This document shows positions 11,159 through 22,144 of a DNA stretch of 64,000 bases, piece after piece. Origin of the DNA: Mesostigma viride (lineage: Eukaryota > Streptophyta > Mesostigmatophyceae > Mesostigmatales > Mesostigmataceae); NCBI GenBank assembly GCA_009746045.1, contig RPFO01000165.1, positions 3,302,641 through 3,366,640 on the forward strand, given 5' to 3'. Position 1 is the stretch's first letter. Each line of letters starts with the position of its first letter. The notes beneath the pieces were generated by a model, which saw only the letters and a program-made list of their open reading frames with translations, ran no database searches and had not been told where the DNA came from. The position numbers were made by a program, and so were the translations under genes.

Positions 11159-13645
11159 CTATCCTCCTCCTCCCTGAGTCTCTTCCCCCCTGACCCTCTT
11201 TACAGAGGTGCCCATGGCCCCCTGGCTAAGGGGAGCCAAGGCCAGCTTGATATAATCCAATGCCTCCTTCATGTCCTCCCAGTACTTTGCCATTCCTGTG
11301 GCAAGCATAGCGTAGGTGTTTTTGTCAAGTTTGAGTTTCTCAAGGAAAGAACGCAGCAAGAACTTGTGATCTAGCTGCTGGACATCAGGACGTGCTTTGA
11401 TGGCTAGCTCATATTTCTTTGTCTCAGCCACATAGTCCACTGATGTGACCCTGTATTCCTCTACCCACCTGAATGCCCCATATATGTCCACAGATGAGGG
11501 GGTGGAGAGGAGGTCAGTTAGCTCCTTCATGAAAGCCTCCCAAACTGCCCTAGCCTGCGTGTCCTGCCACTTGGGATACCTACGCTGGAAGACAAGAATG
11601 AGATTCTGAATCTGGGAAGAGGACTGATGGTAGAAATCCCCCTGCATGAGAGATCCAAACCAATTCTTGACATTCAGTTCCTCCCTAGCCAGCTGAAGAG
11701 AGAGAAGTGCATGATTCCCCTGCTCCCTTGTATACCCCTCAGGCAGCCCCCTAACATTAATCCTATCCACAGGACGGTTTTCATTGTAAGTGGGCAACCT
11801 AGAGGGGGATGCAGGGGGAGAGGGAGAAGATGGTGTTGCTGCTGCAGCATTCACAGGAGAGACATGCTGAGAGGGAAGTGCTACTTGAGTGAGCTGAGCA
11901 GGATGGGCAAACATGGGCTGTGTAGGAGGGTTAGACAACATAGGGGAGGGCTGGGTGGGGGTGTGAGTGTGTGTCACTTCCCGCCTCCTGCTGCGGGCCT
12001 CCTCCCAATCATGGAAGGTGGGAGAGAGGGACACTTCATCGTCAGTAGGGTTAGTAAGATCATGATGCAGCCAGGTAGGCAGCCACCTACCCGCCCCTTT
12101 CAGGATGGCATTGTGCAGGAGCTCCAGCAGACGCACCAGACGAACCCTGCTGCCCTGCACCCTCCTCCCTGAGAGGAGAGCCTGCAGGGCAGGCAGCAGG
12201 TCATCGCACACCCTACGTGTGCCCGCTTGGAGGTTGGGCAGGCCCAGGATGTGCGTGATGATTGCACACACCAGGCTGCCCGCCTCCGCGACGTGCATCT
12301 GCTGGCTCCGGTCGGCCAGCCCACGGAAGGAGGCTGTGGCTGTCTGTATGGCACGCCACACGGCCTCATCACCCAGGGTGATGAAGTCCCGACCTTCCAG
12401 GTCGCCCTCCAGCAGTGCTGGTTGCTGCCCAGCTGCGGTGGGACCCTGAGGCCCCTCCGGCCCTGCCAGGGCCTTGTCCTTGTTGCGGCTAGAGGGGGCC
12501 TGCCCCCCAGAGCCGCTGGAGGTGCCCGTGACACCCTCCATGGGGGCTGCATCCCCCGCCAGCGCCGGAGGCGCCGGCGTCGCTGCCGGGGTCCCTGCGA
12601 CCCCGGGCGCTTGTGTCGCCGCCGGGGTCCCTGCGACCCCGGTGGCCTCCTCAGCCACCTGGCCCCCCACGCTGGGCGGGGGAGCCTGCGGCTGAGGTTG
12701 GACCCTCTGACCTGCCAGAGGGTCCTGGGTGGCTTCACCACCCATGGGCGTGTTGGGGGCGTCTGCCGCCCCGCGCTCCGTCGCAGGCGGCATCGCAGCC
12801 GCCTCACGCCTATCCGGGCCCCAGCCAACTGGCGTGACTTGGGGCCACGGCCCCAACGGAGTCAGCGCGATCTCCGGTCTGGCGACCACGCGCAGCGCCT
12901 CTCTCTGACGCTGCCTGGACGCCCACTGATCAACAGTGCCGGGGTTGTGCCTCGGCCGATTGGCGTAACACCACAGCCAAACTGCCACCTGAACCAGTGG
13001 GATCTGCATCCTAAGACGCCCCTCGATCAGCGTGTGCACCCGATGAACCTCTATCGCATGGATCTGCTCATCTGGAAGCAGCTGAAAACGTTGGTGCATG
13101 ATCCGGCCGTTCACCGAAATGAACGCCGGGATGTCGTCCTCCCCAAGGGGGAGAAAATGGGGTGGGCGCCCGAACGCGACCGGGGGCGGAACATGTTCCC
13201 CATACCGGTCAATGTCCATGGTGGCCATCTGTCGGCCCACGGAAAGGTTACCAGACGTCGCAGGCGTCTGTGTCGAAATCTCGAGCGAAGGCCGTGACCT
13301 CGCAGGCTGCACCTCCCCATCCTCCTCTGAGGAATCACTCCGCTCACGACCCCCGTCACCTGCGACGGGGGAATTACGTGCCCGGGGGACCTGCCCCCCA
13401 GGTGCCATGGCGGACGAACCGCCAGTGGCAAACGGCCGACCGCTCGCCATCCCCCGGGCGCCGGGCCCCACCTGCGGGGTCCGACGCCTGGGGTGGTCAG
13501 CGACCACCGTGCGGAAGGTGACGTTGGGCGTCACCCTCGCATCGTTGGTGGAGGGCGTGCCCTCAGGCGAAAGTCGGGGTGAGGTGCGCCTGGCAGGCGC
13601 CTTCCCCTTGTTGTTGTTGCCGTTGTTGCCGTTGTTGGAAGCCAT
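11159..13645 (-). CDS. Copia-2 gag
   Basis: The start is ATG 13645-13643, just downstream of an A/T run after the 5' LTR. The product is about 828 residues: a basic Asn/Gly/Lys N-terminus, a long Pro/Gly/Ala-rich low-complexity middle (residues about 60-490) and a C-terminal conserved segment shared with Copia-1 and Copia-3 gag (RINVRGLPEGYTRE; VNVKNWFGSL; later YVAETKKYELAIKA, FLEKLKLDKNTYAML). That segment is the probable capsid core. The stop lies at 11159. Moving to the +1 frame at the G6 run just before it leads straight into pol, so gag and pol are either joined by a +1 shift or separated by an indel. Plus-strand open frames across this region are shadows. Confidence 0.85.
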   Translation of the reverse strand: MASNNGNNGNNNKGKAPARRTSPRLSPEGTPSTNDARVTPNVTFRTVVADHPRRRTPQVGPGARGMASGRPFATGGSSAMAPGGQVPRARNSPVAGDGGRERSDSSEEDGEVQPARSRPSLEISTQTPATSGNLSVGRQMATMDIDRYGEHVPPPVAFGRPPHFLPLGEDDIPAFISVNGRIMHQRFQLLPDEQIHAIEVHRVHTLIEGRLRMQIPLVQVAVWLWCYANRPRHNPGTVDQWASRQRQREALRVVARPEIALTPLGPWPQVTPVGWGPDRREAAAMPPATERGAADAPNTPMGGEATQDPLAGQRVQPQPQAPPPSVGGQVAEEATGVAGTPAATQAPGVAGTPAATPAPPALAGDAAPMEGVTGTSSGSGGQAPSSRNKDKALAGPEGPQGPTAAGQQPALLEGDLEGRDFITLGDEAVWRAIQTATASFRGLADRSQQMHVAEAGSLVCAIITHILGLPNLQAGTRRVCDDLLPALQALLSGRRVQGSRVRLVRLLELLHNAILKGAGRWLPTWLHHDLTNPTDDEVSLSPTFHDWEEARSRRREVTHTHTPTQPSPMLSNPPTQPMFAHPAQLTQVALPSQHVSPVNAAAATPSSPSPPASPSRLPTYNENRPVDRINVRGLPEGYTREQGNHALLSLQLAREELNVKNWFGSLMQGDFYHQSSSQIQNLILVFQRRYPKWQDTQARAVWEAFMKELTDLLSTPSSVDIYGAFRWVEEYRVTSVDYVAETKKYELAIKARPDVQQLDHKFLLRSFLEKLKLDKNTYAMLATGMAKYWEDMKEALDYIKLALAPLSQGAMGTSVKRVRGEETQGGGG

Positions 13646-13693
13646 ATCTTTTTTTTTTTGCTTGTAAAAAAAAATATCGAACTTTTCAGTCCA

Positions 13694-14150
13694 AGTTGGA
13701 TGGAGACTAGGGACGACGAACAACTGCTGAAGCTGAAAGCGAATGATGATTGTATTACAATAATACAATGAGAGAGCAATGGAAGCTGAGGGCTCAGAAT
13801 GGAACGTCTGGGCAAACTCGGGTGCTGCGGCACTCCCCAGTGCTACGCCTATATGCCTATGGCGGTGCTACCTGCAGCACCTCACCAGTGGACAACTGTA
13901 CACTGCAATGCCATGCGACCACGTCACTAGCATCAACTACACTCGGCCCGTCCAGAACCGGATAACCCGGGTCTGGCGGGTCGAGCTAGAGTCTAGGCAC
14001 AGTCTGGCACTAACCGCACATCGGTCCACATGACACCTCAGTACCGTACACCCTGCCGTACTGTACTGAGGTGTCCCGCTCAGCCGCGGTAGGCAATACG
14101 CGGCGCGCAGGCCGGAAATCCGTGTGTCAGCCTAAGCATCTCATCTAACT
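13694..14150 (-). repeat. Copia-2 5' LTR
   Basis: 457 bp, reading identically to 2924-3380. In element sense it is followed by TGGACTGAAAAGTTCG, the best primer-binding candidate (it starts with TGG, complementary to a tRNA CCA end). Confidence 0.93.
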
Positions 14151-14155
14151 CCCCC

Positions 14156-15430
14156 CACACCCACAACCACTTTGCAGACCGACACGGACCTAGAGCTGGA
14201 CCGCATCGCTGCACTACTCCACCAGGAGCTGGACGCAGCGCGGGGGGCCAACCCGACCAAGCGAGTGCGGGCAGCAGAAGCAGTCGAGCAACTGCTGAGG
14301 GCCGCCAAGAGGGTTCGCCAAGGAAACTGGCAGGAGGGGTGTGGACCATCGTCTACGCCCCAGCGGTCGCATCCAGAGGAGGATGGTGACGAGGGGAAGG
14401 ACGGGGGAGCACCAGGGGGAGGGGCACCCTCCAGCACCGGGGGTATGGCGGGCGGCACCAACGCTGGAGCGACAACCCAGCAGCAGCAGCAGCCACAGCA
14501 ACAGCAACAGCAACAGCAGCAGCAGCAGCAGCAGCGGCAGCAACAGCAACAGCAACCCGGCAGCAGCAGCAGCAGCAGCAGCAACCCCAACCACAAGCGA
14601 CTGTCGCTGTACCACAGCGACCCAGGTTTGATGCATCACGCAGGGAGGATAGGATTACCTTCCCAGGTCTAGCTGAGGGGTTTGTGCAGGAGGATGCACT
14701 TGAGTTCCTTTTCAAGATAGAACATTCCTGGTCCCATGACAACATCCGTGATTGGTTTCCTGCTCTTATTAGGGTGTCTAACACGGTACACCAATCTGCA
14801 CCTAGCATAAAGCAAATGGTACAGATGTATGAGAGGAAAGCCAGCACACCTGGGGCAGGGGAGGTGCAAGTCTTCACAGAATTCATAGCAGACCTAAAAG
14901 GGCTGTTGACCAAGGGGGAACACCTGCAGGCTCTCAAGGGGTTCAACTGGTTGGCCTCGTACAAAGTCAACAAGTCTGACTACGTACGTGACAACAAACA
15001 GTATGTCCTGTACATAGACAGGGACGAGGAGTTGAAGAAATTCAACTCTAAGTACCTGATCCATCAGTGGCTCACCAAAGCTGAGCTGGACAAGAACACC
15101 AATGCAGTTCTGCTGGCTGGCCTTAAAGACAAGTGGGATGATTTTAGGGGGGCCATGTTGTTCATTCAGCAGAGCCTAGAACCCTTTCCACTGTCAAGGA
15201 ACCCAAGGTTAACAAGGTCCAAGGGGGGGGTCAGGACGGTGCAGGTCCTAGCAGGAAGAAGCTCATCAAGGAGGTGGTAGCTCAGGTCAAGGCGGTGTTC
15301 AAGGGTCCCCAGCAGGTAAGAAGGCAGGGGGGTCATCCAAGCAGCAGGGAAATCAGACAAGGGGGGAAAGGGGAACCCAGGCAGTAAGGCAGGGTCCTCC
15401 CAGGGGCCTAGTCAGAAAGGTAAGCCTCAT
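14156..15430 (+). pseudogene. Copia-1 gag, C-terminal part (frameshifted)
   Basis: This continues the gag frame from 2923. It has a helical segment (about residues 5-60 of this part), then a CAG/CAA-encoded Gln tract (about 14477-14580), then the conserved capsid-like core (ITFPGLAEGFVQEDALEFLF; DNIRDWFPAL; VNKSDYVRDNKQYVLYI; FNSKYLIHQW; VLLAGLKDKWDDF). The core lies in another frame than the segment before the Gln tract, so the CAG run has slipped by a non-multiple of three. A second 1-base shift is near 15185, after which VVAQVKAVFKGPQQ matches the Copia-3 gag-pol junction. A third lies in the G/A run near 15362-15375. Confidence 0.8.
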
Positions 15431-15439
15431 GACTCCACC

Positions 15440-16892
15440 CTGTACTGCACCAGGTGCTCATGCAAGGGGCATGAAGGGATGATTGCTGGAAGGGCAAACC
15501 CGAACTTGGATCTGATGTGGATGTGTGCCCAGGTTGCTGGGAGCCCCGCCACCCGTTACCTGCAGGGGGACGCTGCAACAAGCCCAGGAAGGGAGCCTCA
15601 ACGGGGCGCCCCCAAACAAGCCAGCACTCAGGACGACTGTAAGTCTCCTGTACCCTGGTTTCTCAATGGCCGTGTACCTTCTATTTGCTCTGTGTTGCCT
15701 GACAGTGAGGAAGTGGACTGGGACCTGGCTTATGACATGACGTTAGCACAGGTGGCCCAAGATCCCACTATAGCCTCCTTAGACGCAGCAGCAGATAAGG
15801 TTATATCCTATGCCAGGTTAGCCCAACAGCTACACAAGGCAATGGGGCATGAGGCAGTGGCAGAAAGGCTGGCCAACAAAATTGATGGCCGTGACCTGGA
15901 ACAGATGTGCAGGCATGTCAGGAAGCACTGTGAAGCGTGCCAACTGCATGCACCTAAACCCAAGAGATGGCATGTGGCCACCCCACCACTGGCTAGAGGA
16001 AAGCTAGTAGGGGATGTGATACACGTGGTGAAGGACACGGTGTATTACTTGGTCCTAAAAGATGCCTGGTCTAGGTTTGTGGTGATAGAACCCTTGCCAG
16101 GCATGGCCAATGAACAACTGCACAGAGCCCTGCTGATTGCACTAGCACGGTATCATCCTCAGGAAAAATTAATGCTGGATCAGCAGTTCACGTGGATACA
16201 AGATTATCCTGATCTGCCCAAGATAGACATTGCTGGGGCTCAAGATCATGAACGCCAGGGGATGATTGAACGTACCATGCGTGCTATCAGGGACCTCATA
16301 AAGAAAAATGAGTCCAGGACAGCAGAGTCTGGGAGCTATGCTGATAGGACAGCGTGGGCAGCTGAGGTGTGCAGAACTCTGAACACCAAACCCCTCATGT
16401 CTTCTCCTTTTGGTGAAATCACATCAATTGGCCTGCAATCAGGTAGCTACTCTCAGGAGGTACTAGACCACTACAACACGCAAAGGCAACACTTGGCCAA
16501 GTTGCTGGCAAAAAAGGATAAAAGTAATGCCAGGCCTGTGTTTGAAGTGGGGGATCAGGTACTCTACTATAGGGAGGGGAAGGGAACAAAGCCCACTCTG
16601 GTAGATGGCATGGTCCAGCTGAAATCATCAGGTTGTCAGAAACAGGTGACACGGTGACTATTCAGCATCACAGAGAGCGAATGGTTGGCAAGCATAGACT
16701 GAAGCTTTATTACCCTCCTTTGGCAGACGTGTCAGGGGTAGAATTCTTGGACATGGATTCAGAGCCTCAGTCTGGTGGGTTGGTCTCACCCAGTGAACTG
16801 GCCAGGGACATAGCTGATGCAAGCAACACAACCATAGACGCTCCTGTGTTCCTCAGTGGTGCAGCCCCACCACAGCCCACTGGTCCACTGGG
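15440..16892 (+). pseudogene. Copia-1 pol, N-terminal part: zinc knuckle and integrase (frameshifted)
   Basis: A knuckle CTRCSCKGH begins at 15446, with a shift near 15475 in its second half. The integrase frame 15479-16600 is long and intact: LHKAMGH and HCEAC (HHCC-like), GDVIHVVKD, LMLDQQFT (about 16169) and DHERQGMIER (about 16255). The second Asp and the Glu are again 29 residues apart. Frame changes near 16585 and 16893 follow by comparison with Copia-3, where the same segments (EGTAVTIQ; VSKHRLKLYYPPLADVSG) are in one frame. Between the knuckle and the integrase there are only about 110 residues and no DTGA/DSGA-type protease site. Confidence 0.85.
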
Positions 16893-19168
16893 CAGGAGGA
16901 ACGTGCACTGGATGAGCAGCAGGTCGCTCCTCCCTCATCTCAGGAACAGCCACACGAAGCAGCAGATCCTGTTGTCCCCAGGAATAAATTTGCTGAGGCT
17001 CTAAAAGCTCTACATAGAGCACACACTGCCAAGGCACAAATGGCAGCAGGTGCAGCACAAGTCAATGCTGTGGGTGAATCTAACCAGGATCCCAGTATTC
17101 TGGCAGTAGACACACAGGCACAGGTGAGCATCATCAGTGCACAAGCTGTATCTGGCCTAAGTCTGCAACGCTCGCCCTGGGCTAGAGTGTCAGATTTTTC
17201 AGGCAAAACAAAAATGGCAGTCAAAGGCCAAGTGCTAATTCCCATTCTGGGTGTGCCCACTCCCTTCCAGGTAGTAGAGGGCTACAAGGGGAATGCACTG
17301 CTGGGGGAACCATTTGTCTCATACCCTGGAGTAGTCATCTCAGCTGGGAGGTTGAGTGTGACTGGGGTGGGGCAGGTCACCCTGGACCATTTCAAAATTC
17401 CTTTAACACAGATCAGTGATGGCCTGGAAGCAGCCATCAATGCTGTCAACATAAAATACCTCCCAGGTCAGGAACCCTGTGTTGATTCCCTCATTCATTC
17501 TCAGAAGCTACACCCCTCTGCGTTTGGGCTTGGTAGATGGGACATTGCGTCCATGTCTCCCTTGTCCTATGATGATGTGGTCAAAGACTGTCAAACGCAG
17601 ATTGGTTTTCTGAAATGGATGGAAGCCTTTAACAGGGCTAGAGAGGAATGGGTTTGTCCTGATCCACGTAGTAAGTCCCAGGTACCACCTGTAACACCGA
17701 TTGAGGCACTGCCACAAGGGGCCAGAAAGCTCAGACTGAAGTTTGTCTGCAAGCATAAACCCCAGGCAGATGGGACACCTCCCATTTTTCATGCCAGACC
17801 TTGTGTCACGGAGTTCAGGGGCTCCACTGAGCTAACAGAGGCTGAACTGTATACCCCTGGTATTCAGCAGACGTCTCTTAAGGTCCTGTTGGCCACTTTC
17901 CTTCACCATCTGAATGCTGGTAAGGACTACGTGTGTAAAGCCACTGACATTAAACGAGCCTTCCTTAAAGGCAACCCTGACATAGCCCAAAAGGTGTGGA
18001 GGGGTCAAGTCTATGTGGTAAACACTCCCAAAGTCTGGTCTGGGGACATCAAGGAACCTCATCTAAGGCCTAACTTGGGGGTAGAAGGGCTTCAGTCAGC
18101 ACCTAAAATTTTTAGGCTGTCTGCCCAAGAGGTCTTCCTGAAGCTGGGGGCCCAGTATGATGATATTGACCCTTGTTTCTTCACCATCCCTCATCCTGCT
18201 GGTATGATGATGTTTGTGTGGCATGGGGATGATCAGCTCATTACTGGTCCCAGGGCAGCTGTGGAGGATTTCATTGCTCAAGTGTCTGCTAGCTTTGAAT
18301 TAGGCAAGCAGCTGGAGCTGGGGAAAGATCCTGTCAAGTTCTGTGGCATCATTCTGAACCTGTTTAAGGAGCAGAAGGAGTGGGTGTGTTCTCTCAAAGC
18401 ATCCCCTGAGTATGTCATGTCTTGCAAAGATGTTCTCCCTCTGACATCACTCCTGATCTCTGTCCCACTATTAGGGGTAAGCTAGGTTGGCTGTGTGCCA
18501 CTTGTGCTCCTCATCTGGCAGTGGTCAGCAGAGTGGATGATGATGTCCTCATGGAGGTAGGGTCTAGGGCTATTAAACAGGTGTTGCATGATGGCCCTCC
18601 CCTTATTCTTCATGCCTTGGATCTGTTCCAACCCATCCACATCACATGCATGATGGACAGTTCCATGGAGTCACGGGTAGTCACTAAGGTACAAGCCAGA
18701 GAGGCAGGTCTATTTATGTTGTCTAACCCCACTGGCAAGCAATCTTTGGTTTCCTGGTTCAGCAGACTCCACAAGCGCAAGGCAGTCAGCAGCAATGTAG
18801 CTGAATGCCGTGCTGTGGTCTCATCTGTGTTGCATGCCAGGTACTTGAACCATCTGCTGGTGTGGTTGCAGCATCAGGCTGGTAGTTATGCTGGTGTCAA
18901 ATCCCATCTGCTGACTGACAGTCAATCCCTTCTCTCTTTCCTGGACAACCCCTTGGCTGTGCACACCGATTTGGACTGGATTGTCCTCAAGCAGGAGTGT
19001 ACCTATCTGGAGTCCAAGACTCACATCCGAGACCCTGACAATGCAGCAGATGCACTCACAAAAGTGCCACAGGCTGCAGGGCCTCAGTACAGAGTCCTAT
19101 ACACGCTGATGAACCCTATAACGGCAGAGGGTGAAGTGCCTCAGCCTAGGGCTGTTAGCACCAGATAG
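16893..19168 (+). pseudogene. Copia-1 pol, C-terminal part: retropepsin-like domain, RT, RNase H
   Basis: The frame 17040-18440 holds AVDTQAQVSIISAQAV (protease-like, about 17104-17150) and ALLGEPFVSYPG. RT follows with KATDIKRAFLKG, GVEGLQSAPKIF and VWHGDDQLITG (HGDD at 18222-18233). One frame change near 18440 leads to the connection and RNase H (18450-19168) with MMDSSMESR, NVAECRAVV, LLTDSQS and DPDNAADALTK. The domain order and the unusual DTQA and HGDD boxes match Copia-2 and Copia-3, so they are family traits and not decay. Confidence 0.88.
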
Positions 19169-19507
19169 GAGGGTGGTCATGGGGTGGCAGGGTCTGAAGT
19201 GTCCCACCCGTAAGACTCTCTTTGCGTCATTAAAGATTGAGGTCAGAAGGGTCCTCCTTTATTGATGGCTTGTTCTTTGTCAATAAAACGTGTGGTCATT
19301 TTTTCTGACAATGGTTTTCCCAACACAGGCACCCAACCAGTGGGATGTTGTATCCAACACGGAGGAGCTATGGGCGCTTTTATAAATGCATCTCTTTCAG
19401 TGTCCTGGTTGTCCCTGTGGGGAACCTTGCTTATCAGTAGTGGTTGGCATCTGAGTGGGTTGTGGGAAGAGTCTTCCCCTCACTCCCCAAAGAAAAGTAA
19501 TAATGGG
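19169..19507 (+). other. Copia-1 3' untranslated region and polypurine tract
   Basis: Non-coding. It ends in AAAGAAAAGTAATAATGGG immediately before the LTR, the probable polypurine tract. The last bases (ATGGG|AGTT) are shared with Copia-2; Copia-3 has AAAGTGGG|AGTT. Confidence 0.7.
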
Positions 19508-20027
19508 AGTTATTCTAGGGCTTCAGGCCTAGACTATCAGTACACGTGGCGTTGTCCCCGTCTCCCAAGTGGGATACGGACATGGACGGTGGTGTAGTAC
19601 ACTGGACATATCTCTACTAGGTTTAGATCCGCACGTGCCATATTGGGCACGTGGGTGCTAGATATTAGCACTGAGATATGTAGGGCACACGCACGTGGGT
19701 ATTCACGTGGTAGGGTTTATGAGCTGTGATGCAGACCACAAGGTGGCTGCAGTGCTAGTCCTGTACGGAGGTCCTAGGGGAGGTCCAGGACCGTCCACGT
19801 AGTGCTGCTAGGCAGTCGTTGCCTGTGGGCATCGTATCAGTCCTAGCTGGAGTAGATCTAGCTGGACGGAGTCAGCACCTCATTGGTTAGCACTAGTGCA
19901 GGACAGCTAGGTTACCCTAACCTACGTGCCCATGCAATCCAGCTTGGCAAGCTTGCATGGATTGATATTATGCCAGCCATTGCATAATCCAACACACGTT
20001 CGCTTTCATTGCACAAGTGCATTAACT
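19508..20027 (+). repeat. Copia-1 3' LTR
   Basis: 520 bp, the partner of 1035-1555, missing one G. TSD CCGAC follows at 20028-20032. Confidence 0.93.
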
Positions 20028-20032
20028 CCGAC

Positions 20033-20920
20033 CAGCGGGACGTGGTGGCCTTGGGTGTCGTGCACCGGCGCGACGGAAGCATCGTCCCGACCGCGGAGCG
20101 GCTGGCTGGGGTCGTTGCCGCCACCCAGGCCGTCTTGCGGCGCGGGTTCACCTACCAGCGGGAGCTCGAGTCCCTCGTCGGCAAGTGGGTGTGGATCCAG
20201 CTGCTGTGCCGGCCGCTGCTCTCTCTCTGGGGGGAGACGTACCGCTTGCTGCACGTCATGCGGGCAGACCCGTGGGACTGGTACGCGCGGCGCCGCCGCT
20301 GGCAGTTGTGGCAAAGCGTGCGGGAGGAGCTCACGGCGGCTGTCGCCACGGCGCCCTTCCTACGGGCGCCGCGGGCAGCCCCCCTCGCGGGCCGGGTGGT
20401 GGTGACAGACGCCAGCACGGAGGGGGCCGGGATCGTGTACGCCGACCTACCGGCTGCACAGGTGCAGTCCTTGGCCCAGGGCCGGGAGGCTCGGGGGTGG
20501 GCCACGGTGGCGCTGGGGGCCTCGGATACGCCTTGGACCGTTGAGCGGCTGACGGAGGCGGACTACCAGGTGATCGCCACCGCGCCGTGGCGGACGGCGG
20601 TGTCCTACCGCTGGGGCAACCCGCGGGAGCATATCAACATCAAGGAGGCGCGCGTGGCTGCCCAGGGTCTGGAATGGTCGTGTCGCTCCCTGGCCGTCCG
20701 CGGGACGCGCGTTGTGCGGATGGTGGACTCCAGCGCGGTCCTCGGCTGCATGGTCAAGGGCCGGTCGTCTTCTTACCGGCTCAACCAAGTGGCCCGGCGC
20801 GTAGCGGCCCTGTCCTTGGCGGCGGACACCCGGTCTCATTGGGTGTATGTGCGTACCTGAGTCGAGTAACCCTGAGGATGGACCCAGCCGAGCGCGCAGT
20901 GCCCCGGTGGCGGGTGGCTG
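20033..20920 (+). pseudogene. YR element RT C-terminus and RNase H
   Basis: This resumes the interrupted RT (VVALGVVHRRDG, the LGxxxd block after the thumb) and runs into RNase H: VVVTDASTEGAGIVY (first catalytic Asp), HINIKEARVAAQGLEW (Glu), RMVDSSAVL (Asp) and SNPEDGPSR (final Asp region). The main frame ends at a TGA near 20858. The C-terminal SNPEDGPSR block lies in the next frame, which points to one extra base (probably the T of ACCTGAG). The recombinase ORF starts at 20878 and overlaps this end in a different frame, as is common in DIRS-type elements. Confidence 0.85.
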
Positions 20921-21900
20921 GTGCCGGGACCTCAGTGACCTCCGACGGCGACGTGGAGGCCAATCCGGGGCCGCGGCTGCGCAACGCCCGTCACCGGCTC
21001 TTGGAGGGCACGGTCAACCCCCGTTCCACCCTGCCCCGCTACCACCGCGCCGTGTCGGTCTTTCTGGCGTGGCTTCCACCCGGGGAGCACGACCCCACCG
21101 AGGCCGAGGCACTGTTCTGCGAGTGGGTCTCGGCGGTGTACGAGAGTGGTGGGGGCAGGGGGCGGACTCTTTGTCAGCAGGCGAAGCAGGGGCTCCGTTT
21201 GTACCAGCCCTCGGTGGTCGACTCGTGGCAGATGGCTGACCGCATGCTGCGCGGCTGGGGTCGGCTGGTCCCCTGCCAGAGTCCCCCCCCGGTCCCATGG
21301 CGACTGTGCTACCTCGCGGCTGTCCTGCTACTCTCCCGCCATCAGACCGCCATGGCTGCGCTGGTGCTGGTGGCTTTCCAGCAGTATCTGCGCATCAGCG
21401 AGGCGTTGGGCCTGCACGTTGGGGACGTGGCGTTCCCAGGGGACCCCCGCCTGGGGCCGGCGCGTGGTTAGGGGGCACTCCTGCTCCGGGACCCCAAGAC
21501 AGCCCACGGTGGTACCCAGCATGTCCTCGTGGAAGACCCTCTCTCGTTGGGCCTCTTGTCCGCGCTGTGCCGCGGCCGGGCACCGGGGGCGCTGGTCTTC
21601 GGCGGGCTCACGTATGCGCAGGCGCGGTCACAGTGGGTCAGTGTCTGGACCCAGCTCCAGCTCCCGGGCCAGTTCACGCTGCACTCGCTGCGGCATGGTG
21701 GGGCCACCCACGACGCCTTGCGCAACATCCCGACGGCGGACATCCAGCGGCGCGGCCGTTGGCGCGCGGCTGACTCGGTGCAGCGCTACGTGGGACTCCA
21801 CCGGGCCCTGCTGCTGGACCTCCCCCCGCGCCTCTGGGCCCTGGCGCATTCCTGGGACCCGGCGTACTGGCGCGCCCACTTCCGGGGCCATCTACTGTGA
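20878..21900 (+). CDS. Tyrosine recombinase of the YR element, with N-terminal 2A motif
   Basis: The ATG at 20878 opens a frame of 340 codons broken only by TAG at 21469-21471. Residues about 24-31 read DVEANPGP, an exact fit to the 2A StopGo consensus D(V/I)ExNPGP; the pause would fall between Gly and the final Pro. The rest is a tyrosine recombinase: an N-terminal SAM-like helical region, LRISEALGLHVGDV (catalytic Arg), LHSLRHGGATH (HxxR) and DSVQRYVGLH (Tyr nucleophile near the C-terminus). The enzyme integrates the circular cDNA. The in-frame stop lies between the Arg and HxxR boxes, so this copy is inactive unless read through. Confidence 0.85.
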
Positions 21901-21986
21901 CCCGACCCGCACCCACTGCCGGCGCCCGCCTGGGTTGTGAGCCTACTTGTGTCTACTACGGCCTGAGGGGCCAGAATGGAGATGTG

Positions 21987-22144
21987 GGACGGGCAGTTTA
22001 GGTGATTATACTGCCGTCTCAAATTTTGTGTGTTATCCCGCTTAGAGTCTAGACCTAGCGCTGGTGTGTTATTTCACTAATTTGTAATAAACATGAGGTG
22101 TCTGGCGTGTAACCCGAAACCAATCACTATGTAAACACTGGATT
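21987..22144 (+). repeat. Split direct repeat, B1 copy
   Basis: 158 bp starting GGGACGGGCAGTTTAGG and ending AACACTGGATT. It is repeated at 22359-22516 with few differences (for example AAATTTTG versus AAACTTTG, AAACATG versus AAAATG). It contains TTTGTAATAAA, a plausible polyadenylation signal. Confidence 0.85.

Larger units (their letters stand above)
2924..14150 (-). mobile_element. Copia-2: Copia-like LTR retrotransposon, inverted inside Copia-1 gag
   Basis: Two 457-bp LTRs (2924-3380 and 13694-14150) look identical, with TSD CCCCC (2919-2923 and 14151-14155). On the element's own strand the LTR starts AGTTAGATGAG and ends CATCCAACT. gag lies at 13645-11159 and pol at 11124-4454. Pol is interrupted by the non-autonomous LTR element at 6842-9535, and removing that insert with one TSD restores an unbroken pol frame. 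The purine tract before the 3' LTR (element sense GAAAGGAAAACATAATGGG) is very similar to that of Copia-1. This is the best-preserved pol of the three families. Confidence 0.94.
1035..20027 (+). mobile_element. Copia-1: Copia-like LTR retrotransposon inserted in the YR element
   Basis: Two LTRs (521 and 520 bp) flank gag and pol. The 5-bp TSD is CCGAC (1030-1034 and 20028-20032). LTR ends are AGTTA...TAACT rather than TG...CA. A purine-rich tract (AAAGAAAAGTAATAATGGG) directly precedes the 3' LTR. About 11.2 kb of the interior is the inverted Copia-2. The LTRs appear to differ by a single G, so insertion was recent, yet gag and pol carry at least six apparent frameshifts. It was therefore mobilised in trans, or the reads contain indel errors. 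Confidence 0.93.

Noticed and set aside
10656-11374. Plus-strand frames with poly-Cys, poly-Val or poly-Leu
   Set aside because: These are other readings of the (GTT)n tract that encodes the Asn-rich part of Copia-2 pol on the minus strand.
12227-13297. 356-codon plus-strand frame
   Set aside because: Shadow of Copia-2 gag; the conserved capsid-like core is on the minus strand.
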